Source: Rhineura floridana
Taxonomy: Eukaryota > Chordata > Lepidosauria > Squamata > Rhineuridae
Length of the DNA stretch: 64,000 nt
Direction: 5' to 3'
Assembly (NCBI RefSeq): GCF_030035675.1
Contig: NC_084482.1
Location: 218,635,943 to 218,699,942, forward strand
In this document: positions 1-10,873 of the stretch, in pieces
Layout: every line of letters begins with the position of its first letter
How positions within the stretch are numbered: the stretch's first letter is position 1
The notes under the pieces: generated by a model
The model's input: the letters and a program-made list of their open reading frames with translations, nothing else
Databases searched by the model: none
Told to the model about the DNA's origin: nothing
Program-made: the position numbers and the translations under genes

Positions 1-1547
1 AAATGTAACGCCAATCTTCAAAAAGGGATCCAGAGGGGATCCCGGAAATTACAGGCCAGTTAGCTTAACTTCTGTCCCTGGAAAACTGGTAGAAAGTATT
101 ATAAAAGCTAGATTGACTAAGCACATAGAGAACAAGCCTTGCTGAAGCAGAGCCAGCATGGCTTCTGCAAGGGAAGGTCCTGTCTCAGTAACCTATTAGA
201 ATTCTTTGAGAGTGTCAACAAGCATACAGATAGAGGTGATCCAGTGGACATAGTGTACTTAGACTTTCAAAAAGCGTTTGACAAGGTACCTCACCAAAGG
301 CTTCTGAGGAAGCTGAGCAGTCATGGAATAAGAGGAGAGGTCCTCTTGTGGATAAGGAATTGGTTAAGAAGCAGAAAGCAGAGAGTAGGAATAAACGGAC
401 AGTTCTCCCAATGGAGGGCTGTAGAAAGTGAATCCCTCAAGGATCGGTATTGGGACCTGTACTTTTCAACTTGTTCATTAATGACCTAGAATTAGGAGTG
501 AGCAGTGAAGTGGCCAAGTTTGCTGACGACACTAAATTGTTCAGGGTTGTTAAAACAAAAAGGGATTGCGAAGAGCTCCAAAAAGACCTCTCCAAACTGA
601 GTGAATGGGCGGAAAAATGGCAAATGCAATTCAATATAAACAAGTGTAAAATTATGCATATTGGAGCAAACAATCTTAATTTCACATATACGCTCATGGG
701 GTCTGAACTGGCGGTGACCGACCAGGAGAGAGACCTCGGGGTTGTAGTGGACAGCACGATGAAAATGTCGACCCAGTGTGCGGCAGCTGTGAAAAAGGCA
801 AATTCCATGCTAGCAATAATTAGGAAAGGTATTGAAAATAAAACAGCCGATATCATAATGCCGTTGTATAAATCTATGGTGCGGCCGCATTTGGAATACA
901 GTGTACAGTTCTGGTCGCCTCATCTCAAAAAGGATATTCTGGACTTGGAAAAGGTTCAGAAGAGGGCAACCAGAATGATCAAGGGGATGGAGCGACTCCC
1001 TTACGAGGAAAGGTTGCAGCATTGGGGGCTTTGTAGTTTAGAGAAAAGGCGGGTCAGAGGAGACATGATAGAAGTGTATAAAATTATGCATGGCATTGAG
1101 AAAGTGGAGAGAGAAAAGTTCTTCTCCCTCTCTCATAATACTAGAACTCGTGGACATTCAAAGAAGCTGAATGTTGGAAGATTCAGGACAGACAAAAGGA
1201 AGTACTTCTTTACTCAGCGCATAATTAAACTATGGAATTTGCTCCCACAAGATGCAGTAATGGCCACCAGCTTGGACGGCTTTAAAAGAAGATTAGACCA
1301 ATTCATGGAGGACAGGGCTATCAATGGCTACTAGCCATGATGGCTGAGCTCTGCCACCCTAGTCAGAGGCAGCATGCTTCTGAAAACCAGTTGCCGGAAG
1401 CCTCAGGAGGGGAGAGTGTTCTTGCACTCGGGTCCTGCTTGCGGGCTTCCCCCAGGCACCTGGTTGGCCACTGTGAAAACAGGATGCTGGACTAGATGGG
1501 CCACTGGCCTGATCCAGCAGGCTCTTCTTATGTTCTTATGAGTTGGG
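1..1547 (+). mobile_element. CR1-clade LINE, reverse transcriptase and 3' end; 5' part lies outside the window
   Basis: The encoded protein shows reverse-transcriptase motifs of CR1 elements (KAFDKVPHQRLL near 268, FADDTKLF near 520) and the CR1 C-terminal tail ending in MEDRAINGY. It is followed by a 3' UTR of about 210 bases and the terminal TTCTTATG repeat. Compared with the copy at 32.46-34.90 kb it has single-base losses near 128 and near 430. The second shifts the frame just before the catalytic FADD box, so this copy is dead. The upstream half of the element is beyond the window edge. Confidence 0.93.
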
Positions 1548-2324
1548 CTAGCGCTGAAGGCCACGCTGAGTTACGAATTCTTATGAATCGGCTGCAATTA
1601 AAAAACAACGTTTAGTCTATCCGAAGGGAAAATAAAATAAATAAGCGCTTTATTGAACAAGAGGCAACGTGCAGTTATGCCAAATTCCACTGCAGCCCAG
1701 TACAAAAACAAAAGTGGCCCAAAGCGATCCAGGATTTGCAACGTTATAAAGTAAAAAAAGTGGCCCAAAGCGATCCAGGATTTGCAACGTTATGCAATAA
1801 AATTAAACAATGCATCGATGCTTCTCGCCAGCAATTTCCCTGCCAGACTCTTCCGCATCTTAACAAGGGGAAACTCAGCCTCCCTCCCACTGCCGACCCC
1901 CACCAAGGCCCCTCGTTTCTGCCTCTTTCGCCTTCCAAACAGGACAAAGGGGCCCCCAACTGCCTCCCTCTCTCCCCCTCCCCGTGCAGCTCCAAGACAA
2001 AGCAAGCAAAGCTACGAAGCAAACTCGGACCAAGCAAGGCGTACGTCTCCCCCCGCCCCAGAGAAAAAACGGTGTCCCTCCTCTCCCCGCCCCCTTACCA
2101 GCATTTGCAAACTGGGGCTCGGAGGCTTTTCCACACCCGAGGATGCAATTCTTGCAAGGATGTCGCAGCCCCTCGCTTTGCAAATCAGCCCTCTTTGCCC
2201 TGGGTCTGCAGAACCAGCAAACTCCCCTCCCACCCGCAGCCCATCAGTCCTCTTAGGAGCGAGGCCCTGAAGCCAGCCCGGGAGGCACAAGGGTTGATGG
2301 GAATTGTAGTTCGTTTATGTCCTT

Positions 2325-2331
<7 letters not shown>
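1548..2331. other. Unassigned GC-rich stretch with a short tandem duplication
   Basis: No gene or known repeat recognised. A 36-base sequence at 1712-1747 is repeated exactly at 1758-1793. An AATAAA polyadenylation motif reads on the minus strand near 1646-1656. From about 1850 to 2300 the sequence is rich in C and G with open frames in several registers, none resembling a known protein. Confidence 0.4.
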
Positions 2332-2381
<50 letters not shown>

Positions 2382-2405
2382 AGAGAGAGAGAGAGAGAGA
2401 GAGAG
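2332..2405. repeat. (GT)n followed by (GA)n microsatellite
   Basis: About 24 GT units run directly into about 13 GA units. This is a simple-sequence repeat with no associated gene. Confidence 0.97.
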
Positions 2406-2869
2406 AAAGATGCAGAGGGTTCTGGGAATCGTAGTCTTTGAAGCTTTGGGATGAGCCCAGCAGACCAGGGGTTCCCAAACTGTGGCCCACAAGCTTCATT
2501 CAGTGTGGTCCATACTTTTAATTGTATTTTTGTTTCTCCTTTTACTTTTTACGTTGTATTGTATTGCACTGGATACCATAGACTGCGAAAAAGACAAATA
2601 ATTAGGTGTTAGAAGTGAACAAATTAAACCAGAACTGTCACTAGAAGCTAGAATGATGAGACTGAGGTTATCATACTTTGGACACATCATGAGAAGACAT
2701 GATTCACTAGAAAAGGCAATAATGCTGGGAAAAACAGAAGGGAGTAGAAAAAGAGGAAGGCCAAACAAGAGATGGATTGATTCCATAAATAAACCACAGA
2801 CCTGAACTTACAAGATCTGAACAGGGTGGTTCATGACAAATGCTCTTGGAGGTCGCTGATTCATAGGGT

Positions 2870-4718
2870 TGTTACAAAAGGGCCAGGCCTTATGCTTTTA
2901 GGCCTGCCAATCTAGACTCCAATTCCCTGCGTTGCAGATCAGGAATTAGAGACGAGACCAAGCTAGGAAAAATTTGCCTTTATTGAACCTTTGCAAAGGG
3001 AGAACACAATCAAGTGAGCTCCCTATTAAGCTGGCAGCCATTACATTTATAGGCTACTACGCGTCACATACATAATCAAGCTGTTGTGTCATAAACATAA
3101 TCATTAACATAAGAACATAAGAAGAGCCTGCTGGATCAGGCCAGTGGCCCATCTAGTCCAGCATCCTGTTCTCACAGTGGCCTACCAGGTGCCTGGGGGA
3201 AGCCCGCAAGCAGGACCCGAGTGCAAGAACACTCTCCCCTCCTGAGGCTTCCGGCAACTGGTTTTCAGAAGCATGCTGCCTCTGACTAGGGTGGCAGAGC
3301 ACAGCCATCATGGCTAGTAGCCATTGATAGCCCTGTCCTCCATGAATTTGTCTAATCTTCTTTTAAAGCCGTCCAAGCTGGTGGCCATTACTGCATCTTG
3401 TGGGAGCAAATTCCATAGTTTAACTATGCTCTGAGTAAAGAAGTACTTCCTTTTGTCTGTCCTGAATCTTCCAACATTCAGCTTCTTGGAATGTCCACGA
3501 GTTCTAGTATTATGAGAGAGGGAGAAGAACTTTTCTCACTCCACTTTCTCAATGCCATGCATAATTTTATACACTTCTATCATGTCTCCTCTGACCCGCC
3601 TTTTCTCTAAACGAAAAAGCCCCAAATGCTGCAACCTTTCCTCGTAAGGGAGTCGCTCCATCCCCTTGATCATTCTGGTTGCCCTCTTCTGAACCTTTTC
3701 CAACTCTATAATATCCTTTCTGAGATGAGGCGACCAGAACTGAACACAGTATTCCAAATGCGGCCGCACCATAGATTTATACAACAGCATTATGATATCG
3801 GCTGTTTTATTTTCAATACCTTTCCTAATTATTGCTAGCATGGAATTTGCCTTTTTCACAGCTGCCGCACACCGGGTCGACATTTTCATCGTGCTGTCCA
3901 CCACAACCCCGAGGTCTCTCTCCTGGTCGGTCACCGCCAGTTCAGACCCCATGAGCGTATATGTGAAATTAAGATTTTTTGCTGCAATATGCATAATTTT
4001 ACACTTGTTTATATTGAATTGCATTTTCCAGTTTTCCGCCCGTTCACTCAGTTTGGAGAGGTCTTTTTGGAGCTCTTCGCAATCCCTTTTTGTTTTAACA
4101 ACCCTGAACAATTTAGTGTCGTCAGCAAACTTGGCCACTTCACTGCTCACTCCTAATTCTAGGTCATTAATGAACAAGTTGAAAAGTACAGGTCCCAATA
4201 CCGATCCTTGAGGGACTCCACTTTCTACAGCCCTCCATTGGGAGAACTGTCCGTTTATTCCTACTCTCTGCTTTCTGCTTCTTAACCAATTCCTTATCCA
4301 CAAGAGGACCTCTCCTCTTATTCCATGACTGCTCAGCTTCCTCAGAAGCCTTTGGTGAGGTACCTTGTCAAACGCTTTTTGAAAGTCTAAGTACACTATG
4401 TCATTAAAGCATTACAGCATCAAAGGACATTACTAATCAGGAAAGATGTTATTTTGGGTACTTTCCTATCTTGGCTTTTTACAGACATCTGGTTTCTCAT
4501 GGTCAGCTTCCCGGTTCTTACTCCCAGTTCCTCAATCCTTGACCTTCAGTCTATGCAACCTAAGCATAATAAAATGATAGCCAAGATATGTCCTCCAGCT
4601 AAGCCTTGTGAGCCTTAAAAACATTTCTGGTAAGCAAAGCATCTTTATATATTAAAATATAAGCAAAAAGCCATTTATATTCTGAGGCCTGCCACAGAAT
4701 AAAGGGCATTATTCTACA
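2870..4718 (-). mobile_element. Solo LTR of an endogenous retrovirus-like element, split by a CR1
   Basis: The segment begins TGTTACA and ends CTACA on the plus strand, so it has TG...CA ends, and it is flanked by GGGT on both sides (2866-2869 and 4719-4722). An AATAAA signal reads on the minus strand near 2977, about 110 bases from the 3' end, which suggests minus orientation. Without the nested CR1 it is about 550 bases long. No internal coding parts are present. It is a fossil, younger than the BovB that holds it and older than the CR1 within it. Confidence 0.65.
3108..4401 (-). mobile_element. CR1 LINE, 5'-truncated, innermost layer of a four-deep nest
   Basis: The minus-strand reading frame carries CR1 reverse transcriptase from KAFDKVPHQ through FADDTKLF to the C-terminal tail, then the standard 3' UTR and the terminal octamer repeat at the 3108 end. 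The 6-base duplication CATTAA flanks it (3102-3107 and 4402-4407). A substitution makes a TGA codon near 3536, about 55 codons before the usual end of ORF2. Confidence 0.93.
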
Positions 4719-4997
4719 GGGTCGCCATAAGTCGTAATCGACTTGAAGGCACATAAGAACAACAATTGTATTGTATTATGATTTGAATTATGTGGAATGC
4801 AAATTACAATGCAATAAAGTACAACAGAAGAAATAAAAGAAGCCATAAAAATGCAGTTTTTAAAAAATCGCACAGCATCTAGCACGGCGCATGACAATTG
4901 CTACAACAAGCAGAAAAATCATCGAGTGGTCTGCCAAGACCCTCAGCAATTTTCAAGGGGTCCGTGAGGGGGAAGCCTGGGGGCCGCTGCAGCAGAC

Positions 4998-6013
4998 CCC
5001 ACACAACACTTTGCAGAGTTAAAACACCACAACTTGCTTGCAACACAAGCCACTTTCTCAAAGCAAAGGCTGCTGCTTATAACTGGGTTGCTCACCTCTC
5101 TTGGACTGTTGCTGTGTTTTATGATTTTCTTTATCCCTATTTTCCAAGGAAACTGGAGGTGGCTAACAAATCAGAAACTTTACAACAGAATGGCATCATG
5201 TTTGGATAGGAAAGCTATAATTCATGCGTGTGGACAGCTCAGCACCCATGGGGGCAAGCGCGTCCACCAACAGTATGGTAAACATCTTCTCAAAAATCCA
5301 CAATACCTGAAGGGGAAGTGCAGAGAGACACACCTGCCCCATTTTGGGTTCCTCTTTTTCTGTTCTTTTAGCTGTGGCAGCCATTTTGTGTCATGCCACT
5401 TGTGGCAGCCATTTTGTGTCATGCGCCGCACCTGCTTCTGGCAGCCATTCTGTGTTATACTACGCCATTTTGTGTTGCATTATGGAATCAGTCCATGTTG
5501 CAAGAGATGTTGAGATCATAGTGAGCAGACTGTTGTGGGGTGTGCCAGCTTCCTTTGTGCTGAAGAGCAGACATCACATTGCATCCAACTCGGCTCTACT
5601 CAGCGCAGACCCATTGAAATTACTGCTGCTCAGTTAACCATGTTCATTAACTTCAATGGGACTACTCAGAGTTGGACTGCCACTGGATACAACCCATGGC
5701 CTCTGGTACTCCAAGCTTCCTTCCCCCACTCAAGAATGAAGAGGAAGAAGAGAAAGGGGGGAGACAGACCCCCAAGTGGATATTATGGGGCTGCTGCCTG
5801 GGAGTGAAGGGCAGGGGAAAGAATTGTCATGAATTAACAGAGGGAGGCTGAGCAGTGGTATAAAGGGTGGTGAGAGTTGTTAGAAGACCCACTATTCCCC
5901 TCACAGAGTTACAATTCCCAGAATTCTCTGGGAAGAGGGGATGACTGTTAAACCACTCTGGCCACTGGCACTCTGTCAGGGGAATAGGGCACCTCCTAAT
6001 AACACCAATAATA
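4998..6013. other. Unassigned stretch with short repeats
   Basis: No gene recognised. A repeated GGCAGCCATTTTGTGT motif is listed separately. Between about 5630 and 5700, and between 5875 and 5960, there are short inverted-repeat fragments of the kind seen in squamate miniature elements (CAATGGGACT and ACAATTCCCAGA motifs). Confidence 0.4.
5384..5478 (+). repeat. Short imperfect tandem repeats of a GGCAGCCATTTTGTGT motif
   Basis: The motif recurs at about 5386, 5404 and 5439, with a partial copy near 5464, at irregular spacing of 18 to 35 bases. No open reading frame of interest crosses it. Confidence 0.6.
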
Positions 6014-6233
6014 AGCCAGTGTGGTGTAGTGGTTAAGGTGCTGGACTACGACCCAGGAGACCAGGGTTCGAATCCCCACACAGCCATGCTCACTGGGTGA
6101 CCTTGGGCCAGTCACTGCCTCTCAGCCTCAGAGGGAGGCAATGGCAAACCCCCTCTGAATACGGCTTACCGTGAAAACCCTATTCACAGGGTCGCCAAAA
6201 GACGGGATTGACTTGAAGGCCATTTCCAGTTCC
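6014..6233 (+). mobile_element. tRNA-derived SINE (Sauria-type) with BovB-like 3' tail
   Basis: The head reads CCAGTGTGGTGTAGTGGTTA with a good A box, and GGTTCGAATCC forms a B box about 50 bases later, so this is an RNA polymerase III promoter of tRNA origin. The body (TGGGCCAGTCACTGCC) leads to a 3' tail shared with BovB (AGGGTCGCC, then GACTTGAAGGC). BovB reverse transcriptase is the likely partner for its copying. Confidence 0.88.
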
Positions 6234-7063
6234 AAACAGCTTGGGCTCTGCATAATATTATGATCACCACCTCCTTTTCTCACCTTGCAATTTCCAAGGG
6301 CAGCCTCTGATATTCCATTATGTACTGAGTAACAGAGCATTGTATTTGAAGGGCACCCAAATATAAAAATGGCTTTCCTTTCCCCTATAGTAAAATCCCA
6401 AATTTTGCCTTTTCATCATCTACCATGCAGATCTACCTTGGGAGTGTTAAGCCTTGGCTTGACTGTTTATTGTCGGCTGAGACCTAGAGCTTATCCTGCT
6501 AGTGACATCATACATGATGCCATAATTGAGCCTAGGTCATAATGCCAGTGGCCAGTAACCTGCTACAACTGTAATTGAGGAAGCATTAGAATCAGTGAGG
6601 TAGAAGGAACGGAAAAGGTCTGATCTTTTGCTCCAAGATAAGATCACTCCCTGTTCCCGATGTACCCCTTCCCGAGCCCACCCATATTACCTGGCCCACC
6701 AAAGGCAGCTTTGGGCTATGTTATATATGTAAGTTTTTTATGTGCTACTATATTGCAAATCACTTTGGGATGCCTCATGGAAAGTAATTCATAAAATGAA
6801 ATAAATGATAATGTTAGAAATAAATGATTAGGCAGAAAATTTCAATGTGTGAAACCTTACTAAAACTAGAAAACACTGTCACAAATATACCTGCTTGGTG
6901 TCGGTTCAAGCTCAATGGGTCAGGCTCCAGAGCTAATATTAATATTAATAATCCCTGTTAACCAAATGGGGCACAATTAAATTTAATACATTGGGAAATG
7001 AAGCATTCCTTTGTCTGTTCATTATTGCTTTACCATCATGACACCTGATAGAAGCCATAAACT
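6234..7063. other. AT-rich unassigned stretch
   Basis: Nothing recognisable as a gene. A fragment near 6650-6790 with TTTGGGATGCCTCATGG resembles the end of an old LINE, but this is not certain. Confidence 0.3.
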
Positions 7064-7375
7064 TTGTTATGTCCCTTGAAGTCGATTACGACTTATGGCG
7101 ACCCTATGAATCAGCGACCTCCAATAGCATCTGTTGTAAATCACTCTGTTCAGATTTTGTAAATTCAGGTCTGTGGTTTCCTTTATGGAATCAATCCATC
7201 TCTTGTTTACCCTTCCTCTCTTTCTGCTCCCTTCTGTTTTTCCCAGCATTATTATCTTTTCTAATGAATCATGTCTCCTCATTATGTGTTCAAAGTATGA
7301 TAACCTCAGTTTCATCATTTTAGCTTCTAGCGATAGTTCTGGTTTAATTTGTTCTAACACCCAATTATTTGTCTT
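7064..7375 (-). mobile_element. RTE/BovB LINE 3' fragment
   Basis: The minus-strand translation gives the BovB C-terminus (LSYFEHIMRRHDSLEK, RGRVNKRWIDSI) and the usual 3' tail at the 7064 end (CGATTACGACTTATGGCGACC on the plus strand). It is truncated at its 5' side near 7375 and encodes only the last 100 or so residues. Confidence 0.9.
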
Positions 7376-7804
7376 TTTAAAATTTAACAGCATTGTAAGA
7401 AATTCTGTTTTTGTATGTTTTATATGGCCAAAGTAACTTAAAACAAAAACTTTTGCATAGGCAGTCCTCTCTCTCTTCCCCCCCACACAATCAAGAGCCT
7501 TTCCACTCAACTCTACCCCCCCCCATATTCCCAGAGCCTTACTCTCTGACTGCAACAAACTCAGAAGGAATATGGAAGGCCGTCCTACACAGCAGGAGGG
7601 ACAGCAGACAAGCCTTGTGGGGTCTACTTTCCTGCTGCTGTTTTAACTAAAATTTCAAGATTCACCAACCAGAGCCAACCAGGCAAAATAGGGAGGCGGA
7701 GGGTGCAGAGAAGATAGACCACCTCCTCACAGAATGAAGGAACACAGTGCCTCTGAATACTTGTCCAGCCCGGGAATTTGTTTTCAGTGAACTACTTAGA
7801 CAGC
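7376..7804. other. Unassigned stretch
   Basis: No gene or clear repeat seen. C-runs near 7479-7520 are low-complexity. Confidence 0.3.
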
Positions 7805-8095
7805 CTATTGCCTGTTATTTATTTATTATTTTATTTCTATCCCACCCTTCCCAGCAGGATCCCAGTGCGGCAAACAGAAGCGCTAAAAACACTTTAAAAC
7901 ATCATAAAAACAGACCTTAAAATACATTAAAACAAAATGTTAAAAACATTTTTAAAAAAAGCTTTAAAAACATCTTTTAGAAAGGGTTAAAAACATTATT
8001 AAAAAAACATATTAACAAGCAATTCTAACACAGAAGCAGACTGGGATAGGCCTCAACTTAGAAGGCTTGTTGAAAGAGGAATGCTTGTTGGCATT
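7805..8095 (-). mobile_element. L2-type LINE 3' UTR fragment
   Basis: A TTATTTATT stretch and CCCACCCTTCCCAGCAGGA are followed by AAACA-rich sequence and GACTGGGATAGG...GGCTTGTTGAAAGAGG. The same order is seen in the fragments at 50386-50770 and 62196-62785. In those copies this region follows the L2 ORF C-terminus on the minus strand. Confidence 0.7.
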
Positions 8096-8097
8096 AT

Positions 8098-9443
8098 GCG
8101 TGTTTGTTATGTGCCTTCAAGTCGAGTATGACTTATGGCGACCCTATGAATGAGCGACCTCCAAGAGCATCTGTCATGAACCACCCTGTTCAGATCTTGT
8201 AAGTTCAGGTCTGTGGCTTCCTTTATGGAATAATAATCCATCTCTTGTTTGGCCTTCCTCTTTTTCTACTCCCTTTGGTTTTTCCCAGCATTATTTTCTT
8301 TTCTAGTGAATCATGTCTTCTCATTATGTGTCCAAAGTATGATAGCCTCAGTTTCATCATTTTAGCTTCTAGCGATAGTTCTGGTTTAATTTGTTCTAAC
8401 ACCCAATTATCTGTCTTTTTCACAGTCCATGGTATGCGCAAAACTCTCCTCCAACACCACATTTCAAATGAGCTGATTTTTCTCTTATCCGCTATTTTCA
8501 CTGTCCAACTATCACATCCATACATAGAGATCGGAAATACTATGGTCTGAATGATCCTGACTTTCGTGTTCAGTGATACATCTTTGGATTTGAAGACCTT
8601 TCCTAGTTCTCTCACAGCTGCCCTCCCCAGTCCTAGCCTTCTTCTAATTTCTTGACTATTGTCTCCATTTTGGTTAATGATTGTGCTGAGGTATTGATAA
8701 TCCTTGACAAGTTCAATGTCCTCATTGTCAAGTGTAAATTTGCATAAATCTTCTGTTGTCATTACTTTAGTCTTTTTGACATTCAGCTGTAATCCTGCTT
8801 TTGTGCTTTCCTCTTTAACTTTCATCAGCATTAGTTTCAAATCATTACTGGTTTCTGCTAGTAGTATGGCATTGCATGCATATCTTAAATTATTTATGTT
8901 TCTCCCTCCAATTTTCACACCTCCTTTATTTTGGTCCAATCCTGCTTTCCGTATGATATGTTCTGCTTATAGATTAAACAAATAGTGTGATAAAATACAC
9001 CCCTGTCTCACATCCTTTCCGATGGGGAACCAATTGGTTTCTCCATATTCTGTCCTTACAGTAGCCTCTTGTGCAGAGTATAGGTTGCGCATCAGGACAA
9101 TCAGATGCTGTGGCACCCCCACTTCTTTTAAAGCATTCCATAGTTTTTCATGATCTACACAGTCAAAGGCACAGGGTGGTTTTCTTCTGAAATTCCTTGC
9201 TCCGTTCCATTATATCCAACATATGTTTGCGTTATGATCTCTGGTACCTCTTTCCTTTCTAAATCCAGCTTGGACGTCTGGCATTTCTCACTCCATATAT
9301 CGTAAGAGCCTTTGTTGTAGAATCTTGAGCATTACTTTACTTGTATGGGATATTAAGGCAATAGTTCAATCATTACTGAATTCCCTGGGATCCCCTTTCT
9401 TTGGAATTGGGATGTATATGGAACACTTCCAGTCTGTGGGCCA
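8098..9443 (-). mobile_element. RTE/BovB LINE, C-terminal half of the reverse transcriptase
   Basis: The minus strand encodes GGVKIGGRNINNLRYA, then the thumb and C-terminal region (SQEIRRRLGLGRAA, WTVKIADKRKI, LSYFGHIMRRHDSLEK). The catalytic box normally read as YADD is YACN here, so the active site is lost. The 5' side is cut near 9443 within the palm domain. Plus-strand position 8098 is the 3' end of the element. Confidence 0.92.
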
Positions 9444-9731
9444 TTTAGACCTATATCAAATGCAAACAATTGCTGTTTTATTATCTAAAGCTAGAATAGT
9501 GTGAGAACGTGTCTGGTTCACATCTGAGCACAGTAAATGTATCAATGTTAAAAGCAGCGTTTGCTGTGAACACAACTTGTAATCTATAAATCTGGCTGGC
9601 TGGCATATTTAATTAATACCTCCCTAAGGGAAAGTTCTATGCCAACATTGTTGAAGGAGGCTGTGATAATGCCTCTGTTAAAGAACCCTTTGTTAGATCC
9701 TGTGGATCTTAACAACTTTTGCCCAGTCTGT

Positions 9732-10307
9732 TGTTGTTGCTATTATGTGCCTTCAAGTCAACTACGACTTATGGTGACCCTATGAATCAGCGACCTCCGA
9801 GAGCATCTGTCATGGACCACCCTGTTCAGACCTTGTAAGTTCAGGTCTGTGGCTTCCTTGATGGAATCAATCCATCTCTTGTTTGGCCTTCCTCTTTTTC
9901 TACTTCCTTCTGTTTTTCCAAGCATTATTATCTTTTCTAATGAATCATGTCTTCTCATTACGTGTCCAAAGTATGATAACCTCAGTTTCATCATTTTAGT
10001 TTCTAGTGATAGTTCTGGTTTAATTTGTTCTAACACCCAATTATTTGTCTTTTTCGCATTCCATGGTATGCACAAAGCTCTCCTCCAACACACCATTTCA
10101 AAGGAGTTGATTTTTCTCTTATCCACTTTTTTCACTGTCCAACTTTCACATCCATACATATGAGATCGGGAATACTGTGGACTGAATGATCCTGACTTTG
10201 GTGTTCAGTGATACATCTTTGCATTTGAGGACCTTTTCTAGTTCTCTCATAGCTGCCCTCCCCAGTCCTAGCCGCCTTCTGATTTCTTGACTATTGTCTC
10301 CATTTTG
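9732..10307 (-). mobile_element. RTE/BovB LINE 3' fragment inserted in L2
   Basis: The minus strand encodes SQEIRRRLGLGRAAMREL, MYGCESWTVKKVDKRKI and LSYFGHVMRRHDSLEK, ending in the BovB tail at the 9732 side. The 6-base duplication GTCTGT flanks it (9726-9731 and 10308-10313). Part of the frame is shifted near 10160. Confidence 0.9.
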
Positions 10308-10499
10308 GTCTGTAATCTCCCCTTTTTGGGCAAGGTGACTGAGAAAGTGGTGGCTGCTCAGCTCCAAATTTTCCTGGATGAATTGGATTATCTAGATCCC
10401 TTCCTAACAGCCTTCAGGCCTGGTCATGAGACAGAGACTGCCTTGGTCACTCTGATTGATGCCCTGCTTGGCATCAGACAGAAAGTGCATCCCTGTTGG

Positions 10500-10873
10500 T
10501 GTTGGTGTGTGCGGTATTTGCGTTGTAAGCGCTGTTACTTTAGAGTATAAGTGGTCAAGAAATCCAACAACACAACATAGTGTTAAGAGTCCATTTACTC
10601 AGGACATTAAGGCATATAAGCTTTTACAAGTAGTTTCGTTTTTCCCTCATAGCAAGAGCTCAGAGAGCTGTTTCTGCTTCAAGAACAAAACCCCCCACAA
10701 AAACACAGAGAAACTGGCTGCTCTCACTTCAGCTCTTCTCTTCCGTTGCTTAGGAACCAGCAACCTTGACGGGCCTGTAAATTCCTACAGAGACATAACA
10801 AAAACTCTTCCTTGCTCCAAGCTTTCAGACTTGATGAAAAACAACCAGAGGTAGCATAGCCTAAGGGTCAACA
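10500..10873 (-). repeat. Copia first copy: 3' LTR
   Basis: A 374-base LTR beginning TGTTGGTGTGTG and ending GGGTCAACA on the plus strand. It is almost identical to the partner LTR at 13175-13553. Confidence 0.93.

Larger units (their letters stand above)
2566..4765 (+). mobile_element. RTE/BovB LINE 3' fragment, split by a solo LTR
   Basis: The left piece, 2566-2869, encodes the BovB C-terminus (LSYFGHIMRRHDSLEK, GRPNKRWIDSI). The right piece, 4719-4765, is the 3' tail with the GTCGCCATAAGTCG motif. The copy is 5'-truncated and is flanked by TTGTATTGTATT at 2554-2565 and 4766-4777, a 12-base target-site duplication. It carries in-frame stops near its end and is inactive. Confidence 0.85.
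2466..4989 (+). mobile_element. hAT-type miniature element split by a nested BovB (outermost layer)
   Basis: Two pieces, 2466-2565 and 4778-4989, are joined when the nested insert is removed. The start (CAGGGGTTCCCAAAC) and the inverted end (CAGCGGCCCCCAGGC) are related terminal inverted repeats. The flanks are a perfect 8-base target-site duplication, CAGCAGAC, at 2458-2465 and 4990-4997, as expected for hAT. Relatives of the same family lie at 28780-29050 and 47943-48240. No transposase is present. Confidence 0.8.

Noticed and set aside
1736-2329. Several overlapping open frames in GC-rich DNA
   Set aside because: Frames are open in five registers at once, as expected for GC-rich DNA with few stops. 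No family resemblance.
2332-2405. CRISPR-like or regulatory repeat arrays
   Set aside because: All tandem arrays here are simple-sequence repeats or element-internal repeats. This is eukaryotic DNA and there are no spacer-repeat arrays.
6014-6233. Possible tRNA genes at the heads of the SINEs
   Set aside because: A and B boxes are present, but the sequences do not fold into a full tRNA and continue into SINE bodies. They are SINE promoters.
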